A DNA stretch of 64,000 nt, from positions 186,001-250,000 of the forward strand of contig NZ_SRLB01000006.1 of NCBI RefSeq assembly GCF_004745635.1, written 5' to 3'. How positions within the stretch are numbered: the stretch's first letter is position 1; the number at the start of each line of letters is the position of its first letter. The notes below the pieces were generated by a model. That model was not told the DNA's origin, made no database searches, and saw only the letters and a list, made by a program, of their open reading frames with translations. The DNA comes from Methylobacterium nonmethylotrophicum (lineage in GTDB: Bacteria; Pseudomonadota; Alphaproteobacteria; Rhizobiales; Beijerinckiaceae). A program made the position numbers and the translations under genes. Positions 53,950 to 62,825 of this stretch are shown in pieces.

Positions 53950-54438
53950 TCAGGTCGCCCGGCTGCCCCGCGGGCGTCCCCGCCGTCCGGCGGGAGCGCC
54001 GGCCGGGGCAGCGTCGCCGCCCTCGGCGCCGCGCAGGCGCCGTCGGCCGAGACCGCTGTTCTTCGCCAGCTCGGAGCGCTGCGAGGCGTAGTTGGCGGCG
54101 ACCATCGGGTAGTCGCGCGGCAGGCCCCACTTCTCGCGGTACTGGTCCGGCGTGAGGCCGCGGCCGGCGAGGTGGCGCTTGAGCGTCTTGTACGGCTTGC
54201 CGTCCTCGAGGGAGATGATGTGGTCGGGCGTGACCGTCCGGCGGATCGGGATCGGCGGCTCGGGCTTCGGCGCTTCGGGCGGGGGTGGCGCCATCAGCTG
54301 GGTCAGGGTCGAGTGTATGGCGCCGATCATCGGCGGCAGCTCGTTCGGCGGGACCGCGTTGTTGGCCACGTAGGCCGTGACGATGGCGGCGCAAAGATCG
54401 ACGATCCGATCGCCCGAGCCGTTCTCCTCGACGTTCAT
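53950..54438 (-). CDS. MucR/Ros family regulator lacking zinc ligands
   Basis: DNA-binding regulator of 162 residues, in a family that controls exopolysaccharide, motility and cell-cycle genes. The N-terminal oligomerisation part (IVDLCAAIVTAYVANNAVPP) and the C-terminal YREKWGLPRDYPMVAANYAS are typical. The zinc-finger core is altered: where Ros has CxxC, this protein has Ser76 and Asp79 (ISLEDGKPYKTLKRHL). Only His89 of the ligands remains, and the fourth position is Gly. Zinc-independent variants are known in Mesorhizobium, so it may still fold and bind DNA. An Ala/Gly/Arg-rich tail follows. Confidence 0.88.
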   Translation of the reverse strand: MNVEENGSGDRIVDLCAAIVTAYVANNAVPPNELPPMIGAIHSTLTQLMAPPPPEAPKPEPPIPIRRTVTPDHIISLEDGKPYKTLKRHLAGRGLTPDQYREKWGLPRDYPMVAANYASQRSELAKNSGLGRRRLRGAEGGDAAPAGAPAGRRGRPRGSRAT

Positions 54439-55157
54439 CTCGCTCCCCCGTCTGCATTCGCATCGAAGAATGCATGATGACGTTCAAACGTCAAACAGAC
54501 TGTGCGCTCTCGTGGGGTAATCCTGTGGACGTAACCGCTGTTCATCAGTCAATTGGGGCGGCCGGCGAGTAACTTATGTTTATGAAACGGGCTACGCTCT
54601 TGGGCGTAGGGAGGGTCTGTGACGGCAAAGACCCGCCGTGGCGCCGCCGCGGCCCGGTCCGGGAAGGCCGGCGGCAGGATCGCGTTCGCGTCGGCTTTCG
54701 GCCCCCGGACAGGCGACACCAGCCCCTGGGCCGCCGGATTGCTCCGGCTCTTGGCGCAGTCAGCCGAAGGATGTCGGCCCTGCCAGGGCTGGTTGGCCGC
54801 CCTGCGGCAGTCGAGCGATGGTCGGCATGCGTGAGGTCTTCGACCAGGAAAACAGCGATGTTCTCCGACGACGAGCGAAAGCCGGATTGGTTGAGCGGGA
54901 CGCTTGAAGCCGATCGCGGAGGCGCCCGGCATTTCCGTCGATTGCTTGCTTTCGAGTCGTCACCGCCGTGACGATCCGCGTCAAGGGAGCAGAGGAGGAC
55001 GCGGAGGTGTCCCTGGCCGCCGCGGCGCCGGCCGGTTCAGGCACGGGATGCCCCGCCGCGGGTCGAGGGCGACGCGCCGGTTTCTTGCGTGTGGAACACG
55101 AGGTGACGGTGCCGCTTTGCCAACGGGTCGGGAGCTCGCAGGCAGTGGACGGTGAGC
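54439..55157. other. Long intergenic region with one weak ORF
   Basis: This region of about 720 bases should hold the mucR promoter (AT-richer near 54475-54600, with GTCAATTGGGG and ACTTATGTTTATGAAAC). The only candidate gene in it is the short frame at 54619-54834, listed separately. The rest, 54835-55150, shows no credible gene. Confidence 0.4.
54619..54834 (+). CDS. Possible small hypothetical protein
   Basis: A 71-residue frame from GTG 54619 with GGGAGGG immediately upstream (tight spacing). The N-terminus is Ala/Arg/Lys-rich (MTAKTRRGAAAARSGKAGG), followed by FGPRTGDTSPWAAGLLRLLA and a CxxC pair in EGCRPCQGW. There is no known domain. The good ribosome-binding site and the CxxC favour a gene; codon bias is indifferent. 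Confidence 0.35.
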   Translation: MTAKTRRGAAAARSGKAGGRIAFASAFGPRTGDTSPWAAGLLRLLAQSAEGCRPCQGWLAALRQSSDGRHA

Positions 55158-55634
55158 ATGCAGGAATACGGAGCCTCGTTCGGCCTCGGGGTCGTCGCCG
55201 GGATGCGCAGCATGGCGGCCTGCGCCGCCCTGACATGGGCCGCCTCGCAGGGGCGTACGCGCGGTGACGTCATCCCCGCCGGGCCGGGCGCTCGGACGCT
55301 CGCCACGGCGGCCGCTGTGGCCGAGATGGCCGGGGACAAGATGCCGTTCGCGCCCGATCGGCGCATCCCGGCCTCCTTCGCCTTCCGGCTGGCCATCGGC
55401 GCCGTCGGAGGCTGGGCCCTGGCCGGGCGGCGCGCGACGCCGGCATACGGCGCGCTGGCCGGGGTCGCGGGGGCGGTCGCCGGCACGCTCCTCGGGCGGG
55501 CCGCGCGGGGTGGGGACTCGCATTCGGCGGAAGGCCGCATCCGCGGCCTCGCCGAGGACGCGGTCGCGGCCGGTCTCGCCGTGCTGGTGGTCATGTCCGC
55601 GGACCCCGAGCGGCACCGAGGGGCGCCACGCTAA
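55158..55634 (+). CDS. DUF4126-type membrane protein
   Basis: A 158-residue membrane protein with at least three hydrophobic helices. The DUF4126 pattern is visible: GVVAGMRSMAACAALTWA near the start, VAEMAGDKMPFAPDRRIPAS, then FRLAIGAVGGWALAGR and GLAEDAVAAGLAVLVVMS. ATG 55158 is my choice; GTG 55152 would add two residues. Function is unknown. It is a single gene between the intergenic stretch and the tRNA-Pro pair. Confidence 0.75.
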   Translation: MQEYGASFGLGVVAGMRSMAACAALTWAASQGRTRGDVIPAGPGARTLATAAAVAEMAGDKMPFAPDRRIPASFAFRLAIGAVGGWALAGRRATPAYGALAGVAGAVAGTLLGRAARGGDSHSAEGRIRGLAEDAVAAGLAVLVVMSADPERHRGAPR

Positions 55635-55820
55635 GCATCATTCCGCCGGTGGCGAACGACCGCTGCCGAAGTGGTACCGGTTCGGCGGCGAACCGAAGGA
55701 CCGCGCCAGCGACAATGTTGCAAAAACAAGAGCCCCGGCAGAATTGCGCCATGCAATTCCGCTGAGACGCGTCGAACCGGAGCGTCATGCGATCGAGGAC
55801 GTTTTCGCGAGAGCCGTCAG

Positions 55821-55897
55821 TGGTCGGAGTGGCAGGATTTGAACCTGCGACCCCCACGTCCCGAACGTGGTGCGCTACCAGACTGGGCTACACTCCG
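55821..55897 (-). tRNA. tRNA-Pro(CGG), copy 1, with D-stem mismatch
   Basis: A 77-base tRNA on the minus strand with CCA encoded. The anticodon loop TTCGGGA in the stem CCACG/CGTGG gives anticodon CGG, and T-arm and acceptor (CGGAGTG/CACTCCG) are intact. In the D-arm this copy has GCCC where copy 2 has GCGC, which leaves a C-C mismatch at the third D-stem pair. It may fold poorly or be on the way to decay. The 3' half matches copy 2. Confidence 0.85.
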
Positions 55898-55984
55898 ACG
55901 CGCCCGAAGGCGTAGGCTCGTACTCTCATACCATCTGCTGAAAATGCTTGATGGTCTCGGGAAGACACAGGCTCGCGAGAGCGC

Positions 55985-56061
55985 TGGTCGGAGTGGCAGG
56001 ATTTGAACCTGCGACCCCCACGTCCCGAACGTGGTGCGCTACCAGACTGCGCTACACTCCG
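55985..56061 (-). tRNA. tRNA-Pro(CGG), copy 2
   Basis: A 77-base tRNA with encoded CCA and anticodon CGG. The D-stem GCGC/GCGC, anticodon stem CCACG/CGTGG and T-arm are all perfectly paired, so this is probably the main functional gene. It lies 87 bases upstream of copy 1 in the direction of transcription. Confidence 0.95.
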
Positions 56062-56327
56062 AACGGCCGGCCGCCGGCCGACGACGGGGCTTATAGCGAG
56101 GGCATCCGGGGGCCGCAAGGCCGTTCCTGCGCGATGGCCGAGTTTCTTGAGGCCCGGCCGTTGCCGGTCTTCGTGGCCCGGGCCGGCGGGCGCGGCGCTC
56201 GGGCCTTCACACCGGAACGGGGGACGGGTCTGGGAAGACCATCTTGCGCGATCCACCCCCGCACCCCATTGTCGCTGCGCAAACAGGCGGGACCGGCGGG
56301 GTGGCGGATGGCGAGCCGGGTGGTGGC

Positions 56328-57986
56328 GTGAGCGAGGACGACAAGGCCGGGATGCCGGAGCCGGGAGTGTCGCACTCCGCGGAGGCGCCGTCATTGGCGC
56401 ATCTGAAGTCGGCGGTGATCCGCGAGCCGGGCCTCGACGACCGCGGCAGCGTGTTCTTCGCCGCGATCGAGATGACCCGGATGCCGATGATCCTGACCGA
56501 TCCGCGGCAGACCGACAACCCGATCGTGTTCGCCAACCGGGCGTTCCAGGATCTTACAGGTTACACCGAGGCCGAGCTCGTCGGCCGCAACTGCCGCTTC
56601 CTGCAGGGGCCGGAGACCAGCCGCGAGACCGTGCGCGAGCTGCGCGACGCCGTGGCCGAGCGCCGGGCGATCGCGACCGAGATCCTCAACTACAAGCGCG
56701 ACGGCTCGCCGTTCTGGAACGGCATCTTCATCGGCCCGGTCTTCGACGAGGCCGGGGAGATCGTCTACTTCTTCGCCTCGCAGCTCGACGTGACCCGGCG
56801 CCGGGTGTCGGAGCAGGCGTTCCGGCAGGCGCAGAAGATGGAGGCGATCGGCCAGCTCACCGCCGGCCTCGCCCACGACTTCAACAACCTGCTGCAGGTC
56901 GTGACCGGCAACCTGGAACTGGCGCGCAATTCCGTCACCAGCGAGCGGGCGCAGCGCCAGCTCGCCAACGCCGCCGGGGCGGCGGAGCGCGGCGCGAAGC
57001 TGACGAAGCAGCTCCTCTCCTTCGCCCGCAAGGCGCGGCTCGAGCCGCGCTCCCTCAACCTGAACGCGCTGGTGCTCGCCTTCGCCGAGGTGGCGGAGAG
57101 CACGCTCGGCAGCGCCGTCTCGGTGCGCCTCGACCTCACGCCGCGGCTGCCGGCGGTCACGCTCGACCGCACCAACCTCGAGATGGCGCTGCTCAACGTG
57201 CTGATCAACGCCCGCGACGCGATGCCGGCGGGCGGCACGGTGACGATCTCGACCGCCTCGCTCCAGCTCAACGGCGAGGGCCGGGCCCGCAGCCTGCCGC
57301 CCGGCACCTACGTGGCCTTGCGGGTGCGCGACGAGGGGGAGGGGATGCCGCCCCACGTCGCCGAGCGCGCGACCGAGCCGTTCTTCTCGACCAAGGGCCC
57401 CGGCAAGGGCACCGGCCTCGGCCTCGCCATGGCGCACGGCTTCCTGCAGCAATCCCGCGGCCGGCTGGAGATCGAGAGCCGGCCCGGCAGCGGCACCACC
57501 ATCACGATGCTGTTTCCCGCCGGCACCGGCGCCCCCTCCGAGGAGGAGCCCGCCGAGCAGAGGGCGGTCCTGCGGCGGGGCGACGAGACGGTCCTGGTGG
57601 TCGAGGACAGCGACGACGTGCGCGCGCTCGCCCGCGAGTATCTGGAGAGCCTCGGCTACCAGGTGCTGGCCGCCCGCGACGGCGACGAGGCCCTGCGCAT
57701 CCTCGAGCGCGAGGAGCGGATCGACCTGCTCTTCTCCGACATCGTGATGCCCGGCAGCCTCAACGGGCTGACCCTGGCGGAGCGGGCGCAGAGCCGTCGG
57801 CCGGACCTGCCGGTGCTGCTGACCACCGGCTACAACGAGGACCTGGTGGCCGACGGCCCCGCGACCCCGACCATGGACGTGCTCGGCAAGCCCTACCGCA
57901 AGGCCGAGCTCGCCGACCGGATCCGCGCCGCCCTCGACCGCGGCGCCAGGGCGATGCCGGCCCCGGGCGAGCCGCATCACGGCTGA
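56328..57986 (+). CDS. LOV-domain hybrid histidine kinase with receiver
   Basis: Soluble blue-light sensor kinase of 552 residues (from GTG 56328). The LOV domain at about 45-155 has the flavin-adduct Cys89 in the canonical GRNCRFLQG, plus NYKRDGSPFWN. The HisKA helix carries His183 in LAHDFNNLLQ, and the HATPase has N-box LNVLINARDAM (289-299), DEGEGMP (335-341) and GKGTGLGLA (359-367). The receiver at about 420-540 has Asp471 (LLFSDIVMPG) and Lys521. It is all in one polypeptide, so a histidine phosphotransferase or separate output is needed. No membrane helix or adjacent output gene is present. Confidence 0.92.
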   Translation: MSEDDKAGMPEPGVSHSAEAPSLAHLKSAVIREPGLDDRGSVFFAAIEMTRMPMILTDPRQTDNPIVFANRAFQDLTGYTEAELVGRNCRFLQGPETSRETVRELRDAVAERRAIATEILNYKRDGSPFWNGIFIGPVFDEAGEIVYFFASQLDVTRRRVSEQAFRQAQKMEAIGQLTAGLAHDFNNLLQVVTGNLELARNSVTSERAQRQLANAAGAAERGAKLTKQLLSFARKARLEPRSLNLNALVLAFAEVAESTLGSAVSVRLDLTPRLPAVTLDRTNLEMALLNVLINARDAMPAGGTVTISTASLQLNGEGRARSLPPGTYVALRVRDEGEGMPPHVAERATEPFFSTKGPGKGTGLGLAMAHGFLQQSRGRLEIESRPGSGTTITMLFPAGTGAPSEEEPAEQRAVLRRGDETVLVVEDSDDVRALAREYLESLGYQVLAARDGDEALRILEREERIDLLFSDIVMPGSLNGLTLAERAQSRRPDLPVLLTTGYNEDLVADGPATPTMDVLGKPYRKAELADRIRAALDRGARAMPAPGEPHHG

Positions 57987-58085
57987 GCGGATCGATCGGT
58001 CAAGCCGGGGAAGCGGGCCTGTCGTCACGTCGGTGACATGCGCCTCGCGCAAGAACGGCCGCGCTCATTGTCCCGCGAGGATTCC

Positions 58086-59447
58086 ATGCCGCGCCGTTCC
58101 CTGCTCGCCGCCGCCTTCCTGCTGTCGGCCGCCCCCGCCGCTCTCGCCCAGACCTCTCCGGCTCCGCAGGCCTATCCCGCCACGCTCGCGGGCCACGCCG
58201 TGCTGCCGGCCGAGAGCTTCGTCGCGATCCCGGAGGACGCGCCGAAGGACCTCGCGACCCCCGGCAAGTTCACCACCGGCCGGCGGGTCGAGGCGGTCGG
58301 CACCGTCGAGGTCCAGTCGATGGGCCGCCCGACCAGCCTGAGGCTCCCGCTCAAGGGTCAGCCGCTCCAGGGCCATTCGGGCATCAAGCGCGTGGCGGAC
58401 GGCACCTACTGGGTGCTGACCGACAACGGCTTCGGCGCCAAGGCGAACTCGCCCGACGCGATGCTCTACCTCAACCACTACCGGATCGACTTCGACAAGG
58501 GCGGCGTCGAGCGCCTGGAAACGATCTTCCTGCGCGATCCCGACAGGAAGGTGCCGTTCCGCATCGCCAACGAGGCGACCGAGAGCCGCTACCTCACCGG
58601 CAGCGACTTCGACCCCGAGAGCGTCCAGTTCGTCGGCGACCAGATCTGGATCGGCGAGGAGTTCGGCCCGTTCCTGATCAAGGCCGACCGCACCGGCAGG
58701 GTCGAGGCGGTGGTCGAGACCCTGGCGTCGGGCAAGCCGGTCCGCTCCCCCGACAACCCGGCGGTGACGACCCCGGCGATGCCGGGCGGCGCGGTGGCGT
58801 TCAACGCCCGCCGCTCGAAGGGCTTCGAAGGCATGGCGGCCTCGCCGGACGGCAGCCGGCTCTACGCCCTCCTCGAAGGCCCGCTCTGGGACGCGGACGC
58901 CAAGGCCTTCGAGACCCGCGACGGCCGCGAGGTGCTGCGCATCCTCGAATTCGACACCAAGGCGGAGACATGGACCGGCCGCTCCTGGCTCTACCCCCTG
59001 GAGGCCAACGGCAACGCCATCGGCGACTTCAACCTCGTGGACGCCACGACCGGCCTGATCATCGAGCGCGACGACGGCGAGGGCACCGCCGACCGGGCCT
59101 GCCCGGCCGGCCAGAAGGGCAACGACTGCTTCTCGGTCCCGGCGAAGTTCAAGCGTGTCTACAAGGTCGAGCTGACCGACGCCAACCAGGGCGGTCCCGT
59201 TCGCAAGATCGGCTACATCGACCTGATGCGCATCGCCGACCCGGCCAAGAAGGCCCGCAAGCCGCTCACCGACGGCGCGCTCGCCTTCCCGTTCTTCACG
59301 ATCGAGAACGTCGACAAGGTGGATGACACCCACATCATCGTCGGCAACGACAACAACCTGCCGTTCTCCGCGAGCCGCGACCCGCACCAAGTCGACGACA
59401 ACGAGTTCGTGCTCCTGGAGGTGGGGGATTTCCTGAAGGCGAAGTGA
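58086..59447 (+). CDS. Secreted esterase-like phytase family protein
   Basis: A 453-residue periplasmic or secreted protein from ATG 58086 with GAGG upstream. The signal peptide MPRRSLLAAAFLLSAAPAAL ends at ALA-Q near residue 22. The body is the beta-propeller phytase-like fold (PF13449): HSGIKRVADGTYWVLTDNGF, DFDPESVQFVGDQIWIGEEF, KGFEGMAASPDGSRLYALLE and the C-terminal VGNDNNLPFS with metal-binding Asp and Asn. One Cys pair (RACPAGQKGNDCFS) is likely disulfide-bonded. The substrate may be a phosphate or organic ester. Confidence 0.88.
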   Translation: MPRRSLLAAAFLLSAAPAALAQTSPAPQAYPATLAGHAVLPAESFVAIPEDAPKDLATPGKFTTGRRVEAVGTVEVQSMGRPTSLRLPLKGQPLQGHSGIKRVADGTYWVLTDNGFGAKANSPDAMLYLNHYRIDFDKGGVERLETIFLRDPDRKVPFRIANEATESRYLTGSDFDPESVQFVGDQIWIGEEFGPFLIKADRTGRVEAVVETLASGKPVRSPDNPAVTTPAMPGGAVAFNARRSKGFEGMAASPDGSRLYALLEGPLWDADAKAFETRDGREVLRILEFDTKAETWTGRSWLYPLEANGNAIGDFNLVDATTGLIIERDDGEGTADRACPAGQKGNDCFSVPAKFKRVYKVELTDANQGGPVRKIGYIDLMRIADPAKKARKPLTDGALAFPFFTIENVDKVDDTHIIVGNDNNLPFSASRDPHQVDDNEFVLLEVGDFLKAK

Positions 59448-59549
59448 CGGCCGTGCCCCGCATCTCGGCCGAGATGCGGGGTGCTCGGCGGATGCTGCCT
59501 TCGCCGGAGCCCTTGTTCGATCTACTCCTGCAGATTTGCCACCCGCCGG

Positions 59550-59685
59550 GTCATTCCGGGGCCGCGCAGCGGAGCCCGGAATCCAGAAACACAGGTGAGG
59601 AGGAATGAGACGGAACGCGATCCGTCATTTTCTGATCATCTTGCGCTTCTGGATTCCGGGCTCCGCTGCGCGGCCCCGGAATGAC
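59550..59685. repeat. Perfect 39-bp inverted repeat element
   Basis: The arms 59550-59588 and 59647-59685 are 39/39 identical in inverted orientation (starting GTCATTCCGGGGCCGCGCAG). They surround a 58-base centre with no coding signal. The whole is 136 bases, the size of a MITE or REP-type unit. Its perfect identity suggests recent arrival or active maintenance. It lies between the phytase-like gene and the DUF333 gene. Confidence 0.92.
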
Positions 59686-59727
59686 GTGGCAGGAATCAAC
59701 TCCGTCGAAGGAGCAAAGCTGGATCTC

Positions 59728-59943
59728 TCACCGCTTCGCCTTGTTCGCCTCGCGAAACAGCTGCCACTCCTCGACGACGCGCCCGTCCGGCAGGTGGCAA
59801 TAGCCGGCCTCGCCTTTGGAACCTTTTCGGATCTCGAGGCGCCCGCCGATGGAGGCGCAATAGGCAGAGGCGGGGTTTCCGAGGGCCCAGGCCTGTGGAA
59901 TGCCGACGACCACGAGCATTGCGGCGGCAAGCAACGACTTCAC
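59728..59943 (-). CDS. DUF333 (haemolysin-like) small secreted protein
   Basis: A 71-residue protein with a signal peptide (MKSLLAAAMLVVVGIPQAWA). The mature part matches DUF333: NPASAYCASIGGRLEIRKG, then GYCHLPDGRVVEEWQLFR. Two Cys (C29 and C49) probably form a disulfide. The family is sometimes called putative haemolysin, but no activity is established. Confidence 0.85.
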   Translation of the reverse strand: MKSLLAAAMLVVVGIPQAWALGNPASAYCASIGGRLEIRKGSKGEAGYCHLPDGRVVEEWQLFREANKAKR

Positions 59944-60028
59944 GATCCTCTCCTCCCCGGAAACCGCGGAAGGATAGGCGAGCGCGATGAACCGGCGGTG
60001 ACGTAGGATCGCCCGCCGGTCTGGTGCT

Positions 60029-60751
60029 TCAGTGACCCCCGCCCAGATACGCCGCCCGCACCTGCGGATCGTCGCGCAGCTGCGCCGCCGGGCCCTGGAA
60101 GCGGATGCGGCCGTTCTCCAGAACGTAGGCGTGGTCGGCGACGCCGAGCGCCGCCATGGCGAACTGCTCGACGAGGAGCATCGTCACCTGCTCCTCCTTG
60201 AGGCGGCGGATGATCCGGAAGACCTCCTCCACCAGCTTCGGCGCGAGGCCCATCGACGGTTCGTCGAGGAGCAGGATTTCGGGTCGCAGCATCAGGGCCC
60301 GGCCCATGGCGAGCATCTGCTGCTCGCCGCCCGACAGCGTCCCGGCGAGCTGGGTGCGGCGCTCGCGCAGGCGCGGGAACAGGGTGTAGGCCCGTTCCCG
60401 GTCGGCGTTGACGTCGCCCTTCGGCCGCGATCCGGTGAGGCGCGGGAAGGCGCCGAGCGTCAGGTTGTCCTCGACCGAGAGGGTCGGGAAGACCCGCCGC
60501 CCCTCGGGGGAGTGGGCAAGCCCGGTGCGGGCCACGTCGTGGCTCTCCAGGCCGCCGATCTCGCGCCCGTTGAGCTTGATCGAGCCGGCGCGCGGCTTGA
60601 TCATGCCGGAGAGCGCCCGCATCGTGGTGGTCTTGCCGGCGCCGTTGGAGCCGATCAGGGTGACGACCTGGCCCTTCGGCACCGTGAAGGTGAGGCCGTG
60701 CAGGACCTCGATCTGGCCGTAGCCGGCCGACAGGCCGCTGACGTCGAGCAT
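60029..60751 (-). CDS. livF: Branched-chain amino acid type ABC ATPase
   Basis: ATPase subunit of a HAAT-family amino-acid importer, 240 residues. ATG 60751 (MLDVSGLSAGYGQIEVLHGL) is the family-like start. Walker A GSNGAGKT is at 34-41, the Q-loop segment is GLAHSPEGRRVFPTLSV, the signature is LSGGEQQMLAMGRAL and Walker B is ILLLDEPSMGLAP. It is the last gene of the leftward operon, only 4 bases after the LivM-LivG stop. Confidence 0.95.
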   Translation of the reverse strand: MLDVSGLSAGYGQIEVLHGLTFTVPKGQVVTLIGSNGAGKTTTMRALSGMIKPRAGSIKLNGREIGGLESHDVARTGLAHSPEGRRVFPTLSVEDNLTLGAFPRLTGSRPKGDVNADRERAYTLFPRLRERRTQLAGTLSGGEQQMLAMGRALMLRPEILLLDEPSMGLAPKLVEEVFRIIRRLKEEQVTMLLVEQFAMAALGVADHAYVLENGRIRFQGPAAQLRDDPQVRAAYLGGGH

Positions 60752-60755
60752 CTCT

Positions 60756-62825
60756 CTACTCCGCGGCGTCGGCAACCGGGCTGCCGAGATAGGCTTCGAT
60801 GACCTTGGGGTCGGACTGGACCTCGCGGGCGCCGCCCTCCGCGATCTTGTGGCCGAAATCGAGCACGCTGACACGATCACACAGGCCCATCACCACGTCC
60901 ATGTGGTGCTCGATCAGGATCACCGTGATGCCGGCGTCGCGGATCTTGCGGATGATGACCGTGAGCTCGGCGATGTCGGGCGCGGTCAGGCCGGCGGCCG
61001 GCTCGTCGAGGAGGAGCAGGACGGGATCGAGCGCCAGCGCCCGGCCGATCTCGAGGAGCCGCTGCTTGCCGTAGGGCAGGTTGCGGGCCTCGACCTGGGC
61101 GAGGGACCCGAGGCCGACGAAGTCGAGGATCGCCATGGCGCGGGCCCGCGCCTCCCGCTCCTCGCGCCGGCGCCGCGGCGTTCCCAGGATCGCGTCGAAC
61201 AGCGTGCCCTGGAAGCTGTGGTGCAGCCCGACGAGCACGTTCTCCAGTGCCGTCATCTCGCGGAAGAGCTGGACGTTCTGGAAGGTGCGGGCGACGCCCG
61301 ACAGGGCGATCTCGGAGGGCGTGCGGCCGTCCAGGCGCTTGCCAGGGGAACCATTGGCGGCCTCCGTGCCGGCCGCGAGCGTGACCCCGCCGGCGGTCGG
61401 CTTGTAGATGCCGGTGAGCACGTTCATCATCGTGCTCTTGCCCGAGCCGTTCGGCCCGATGAGGCCGTGGATCGTGCCCGGCCGCACCGCCAGGTCGACC
61501 TCGTTGAGGGCCTTGAGGCCGCCGAACTGCATCACCGCCTTCTCGACCTGGAGCAGCGGGTCCGCGCCGGAGCGGCCGCCCTGGCGGATCAGCGCCTCGC
61601 CGGAGGCCGACAGCGCCTGCGTCGCTCCCGTATGGGCCGGGCGCAGGAAGGGCAGCTTCTCCCGCAGGAAGCCGACGATGCCGTCCGGCAGATAGTAGAC
61701 CACGAACAGGATCATCAGGCCGAAGACGGTGAGGCGGAAGTCGGTCACCGATTCCATCGCCAGCGTCGCCGGGAAGAAGGCGAGGCAGAGCGCGCCGGGG
61801 ATGAGCAGCGTCATCCGGTTGTCCTGGCGGCGCAGGAAGGCGAGGCCGACCACGACGACCGCGAGGCCCGCGATGATCCCGGCCATGATCCGCACGAGGC
61901 CGATATCCGCCAGGATGTTCGGCATCATCACGATGATGGCGGCGCCGATCAGCGGGCCGGAGCGCGACTTGCGCCCGCCCATGGTGACGGCGAGGAGGAA
62001 CAGGACCGTCAGCTCGAAGCCGTAGGAGTTCGGCGCGACGTAGCGCTCCGACCAGGCGAACAGCGCGCCGGCGAGGCCCGCCAGCGCCGCGGAGATCACG
62101 AAGGCGTAGACCTTGTAGCGGTAGACGCTGACGCCCATGCAGTCGCAGGCGATCGGCGAATCGCGCAGGGCCTCGAAGGCGCGGCCGAAGGGCGAGCGCA
62201 CCACCCGGTTGACCACCAGGATGGTCAGGAGCAGGCAGGCGCAGACGAGATAGTAGAATTCGAGCCGGCGGCCCGCCGCGCCCCAGGGGGCCTGCATGCC
62301 GATGAGCGAGAAGTCGAGGACGCGGGCCGGCGGCAGGGTGATGCCGAGCGGTCCGTTGGTCAGCTCCGTCATCTCGTTGATGAAGATCTGGATGATGGTG
62401 CCGAAGGCGAGCGTCACCATGGCGAGGTAGGGCCCGCTGACCCGGAGTGCCGGAATCGCCAGCAAGAGCCCGAAGGCGGCGGTGACGCCGATGCCGGCGA
62501 GCAGGCCCACCCAGAGCCCGAGCTTGAACTTGAGGAAGAGCACCGCGGCCGCGTAGGCGCCGACGCCGAACAGGCCGGCATGGCCCAGCGAGACCTGGCC
62601 GGTATAGCCGACCACGATGTCGAGCCCGAGGATCAGGATCGCGTAGATCGCGATCACCACCAGCAGGTGGATGTAGTAGGTGCTGGTGACGACGTGCGGG
62701 AAGGCCGCCAGGAAGACGACGAGGCACACGGCCCCGAGGAGGCCGACGAAGCGGCCGAGCCCGGCTTGAGGCACCGGCGGAGCGGTTTGCCGGGCCAGCG
62801 CCGGCGCGGAGGCGGACTGCGCCAT
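60756..62825 (-). CDS. Fused ABC permease-ATPase, LivM-LivG type
   Basis: A 689-residue single protein combining the LivM permease (about residues 20-400, eight or more helices, with GLDIVVGYTGQVSLGHAGLF and LRVSGPYLAMVTLAFG) and the LivG ATPase (about 425-680). The ATPase has Walker A GPNGSGKST, the Q-loop VARTFQNVQLF, the signature-equivalent NLPYGKQRLLEIGRAL and Walker B LLLLDEPAAGLTA. The permease part has an additional hydrophobic stretch before the ATPase. Fusion of these two subunits is known in alphaproteobacteria. With livH and livF it completes the transporter. Confidence 0.94.
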   Translation of the reverse strand: MAQSASAPALARQTAPPVPQAGLGRFVGLLGAVCLVVFLAAFPHVVTSTYYIHLLVVIAIYAILILGLDIVVGYTGQVSLGHAGLFGVGAYAAAVLFLKFKLGLWVGLLAGIGVTAAFGLLLAIPALRVSGPYLAMVTLAFGTIIQIFINEMTELTNGPLGITLPPARVLDFSLIGMQAPWGAAGRRLEFYYLVCACLLLTILVVNRVVRSPFGRAFEALRDSPIACDCMGVSVYRYKVYAFVISAALAGLAGALFAWSERYVAPNSYGFELTVLFLLAVTMGGRKSRSGPLIGAAIIVMMPNILADIGLVRIMAGIIAGLAVVVVGLAFLRRQDNRMTLLIPGALCLAFFPATLAMESVTDFRLTVFGLMILFVVYYLPDGIVGFLREKLPFLRPAHTGATQALSASGEALIRQGGRSGADPLLQVEKAVMQFGGLKALNEVDLAVRPGTIHGLIGPNGSGKSTMMNVLTGIYKPTAGGVTLAAGTEAANGSPGKRLDGRTPSEIALSGVARTFQNVQLFREMTALENVLVGLHHSFQGTLFDAILGTPRRRREEREARARAMAILDFVGLGSLAQVEARNLPYGKQRLLEIGRALALDPVLLLLDEPAAGLTAPDIAELTVIIRKIRDAGITVILIEHHMDVVMGLCDRVSVLDFGHKIAEGGAREVQSDPKVIEAYLGSPVADAAE

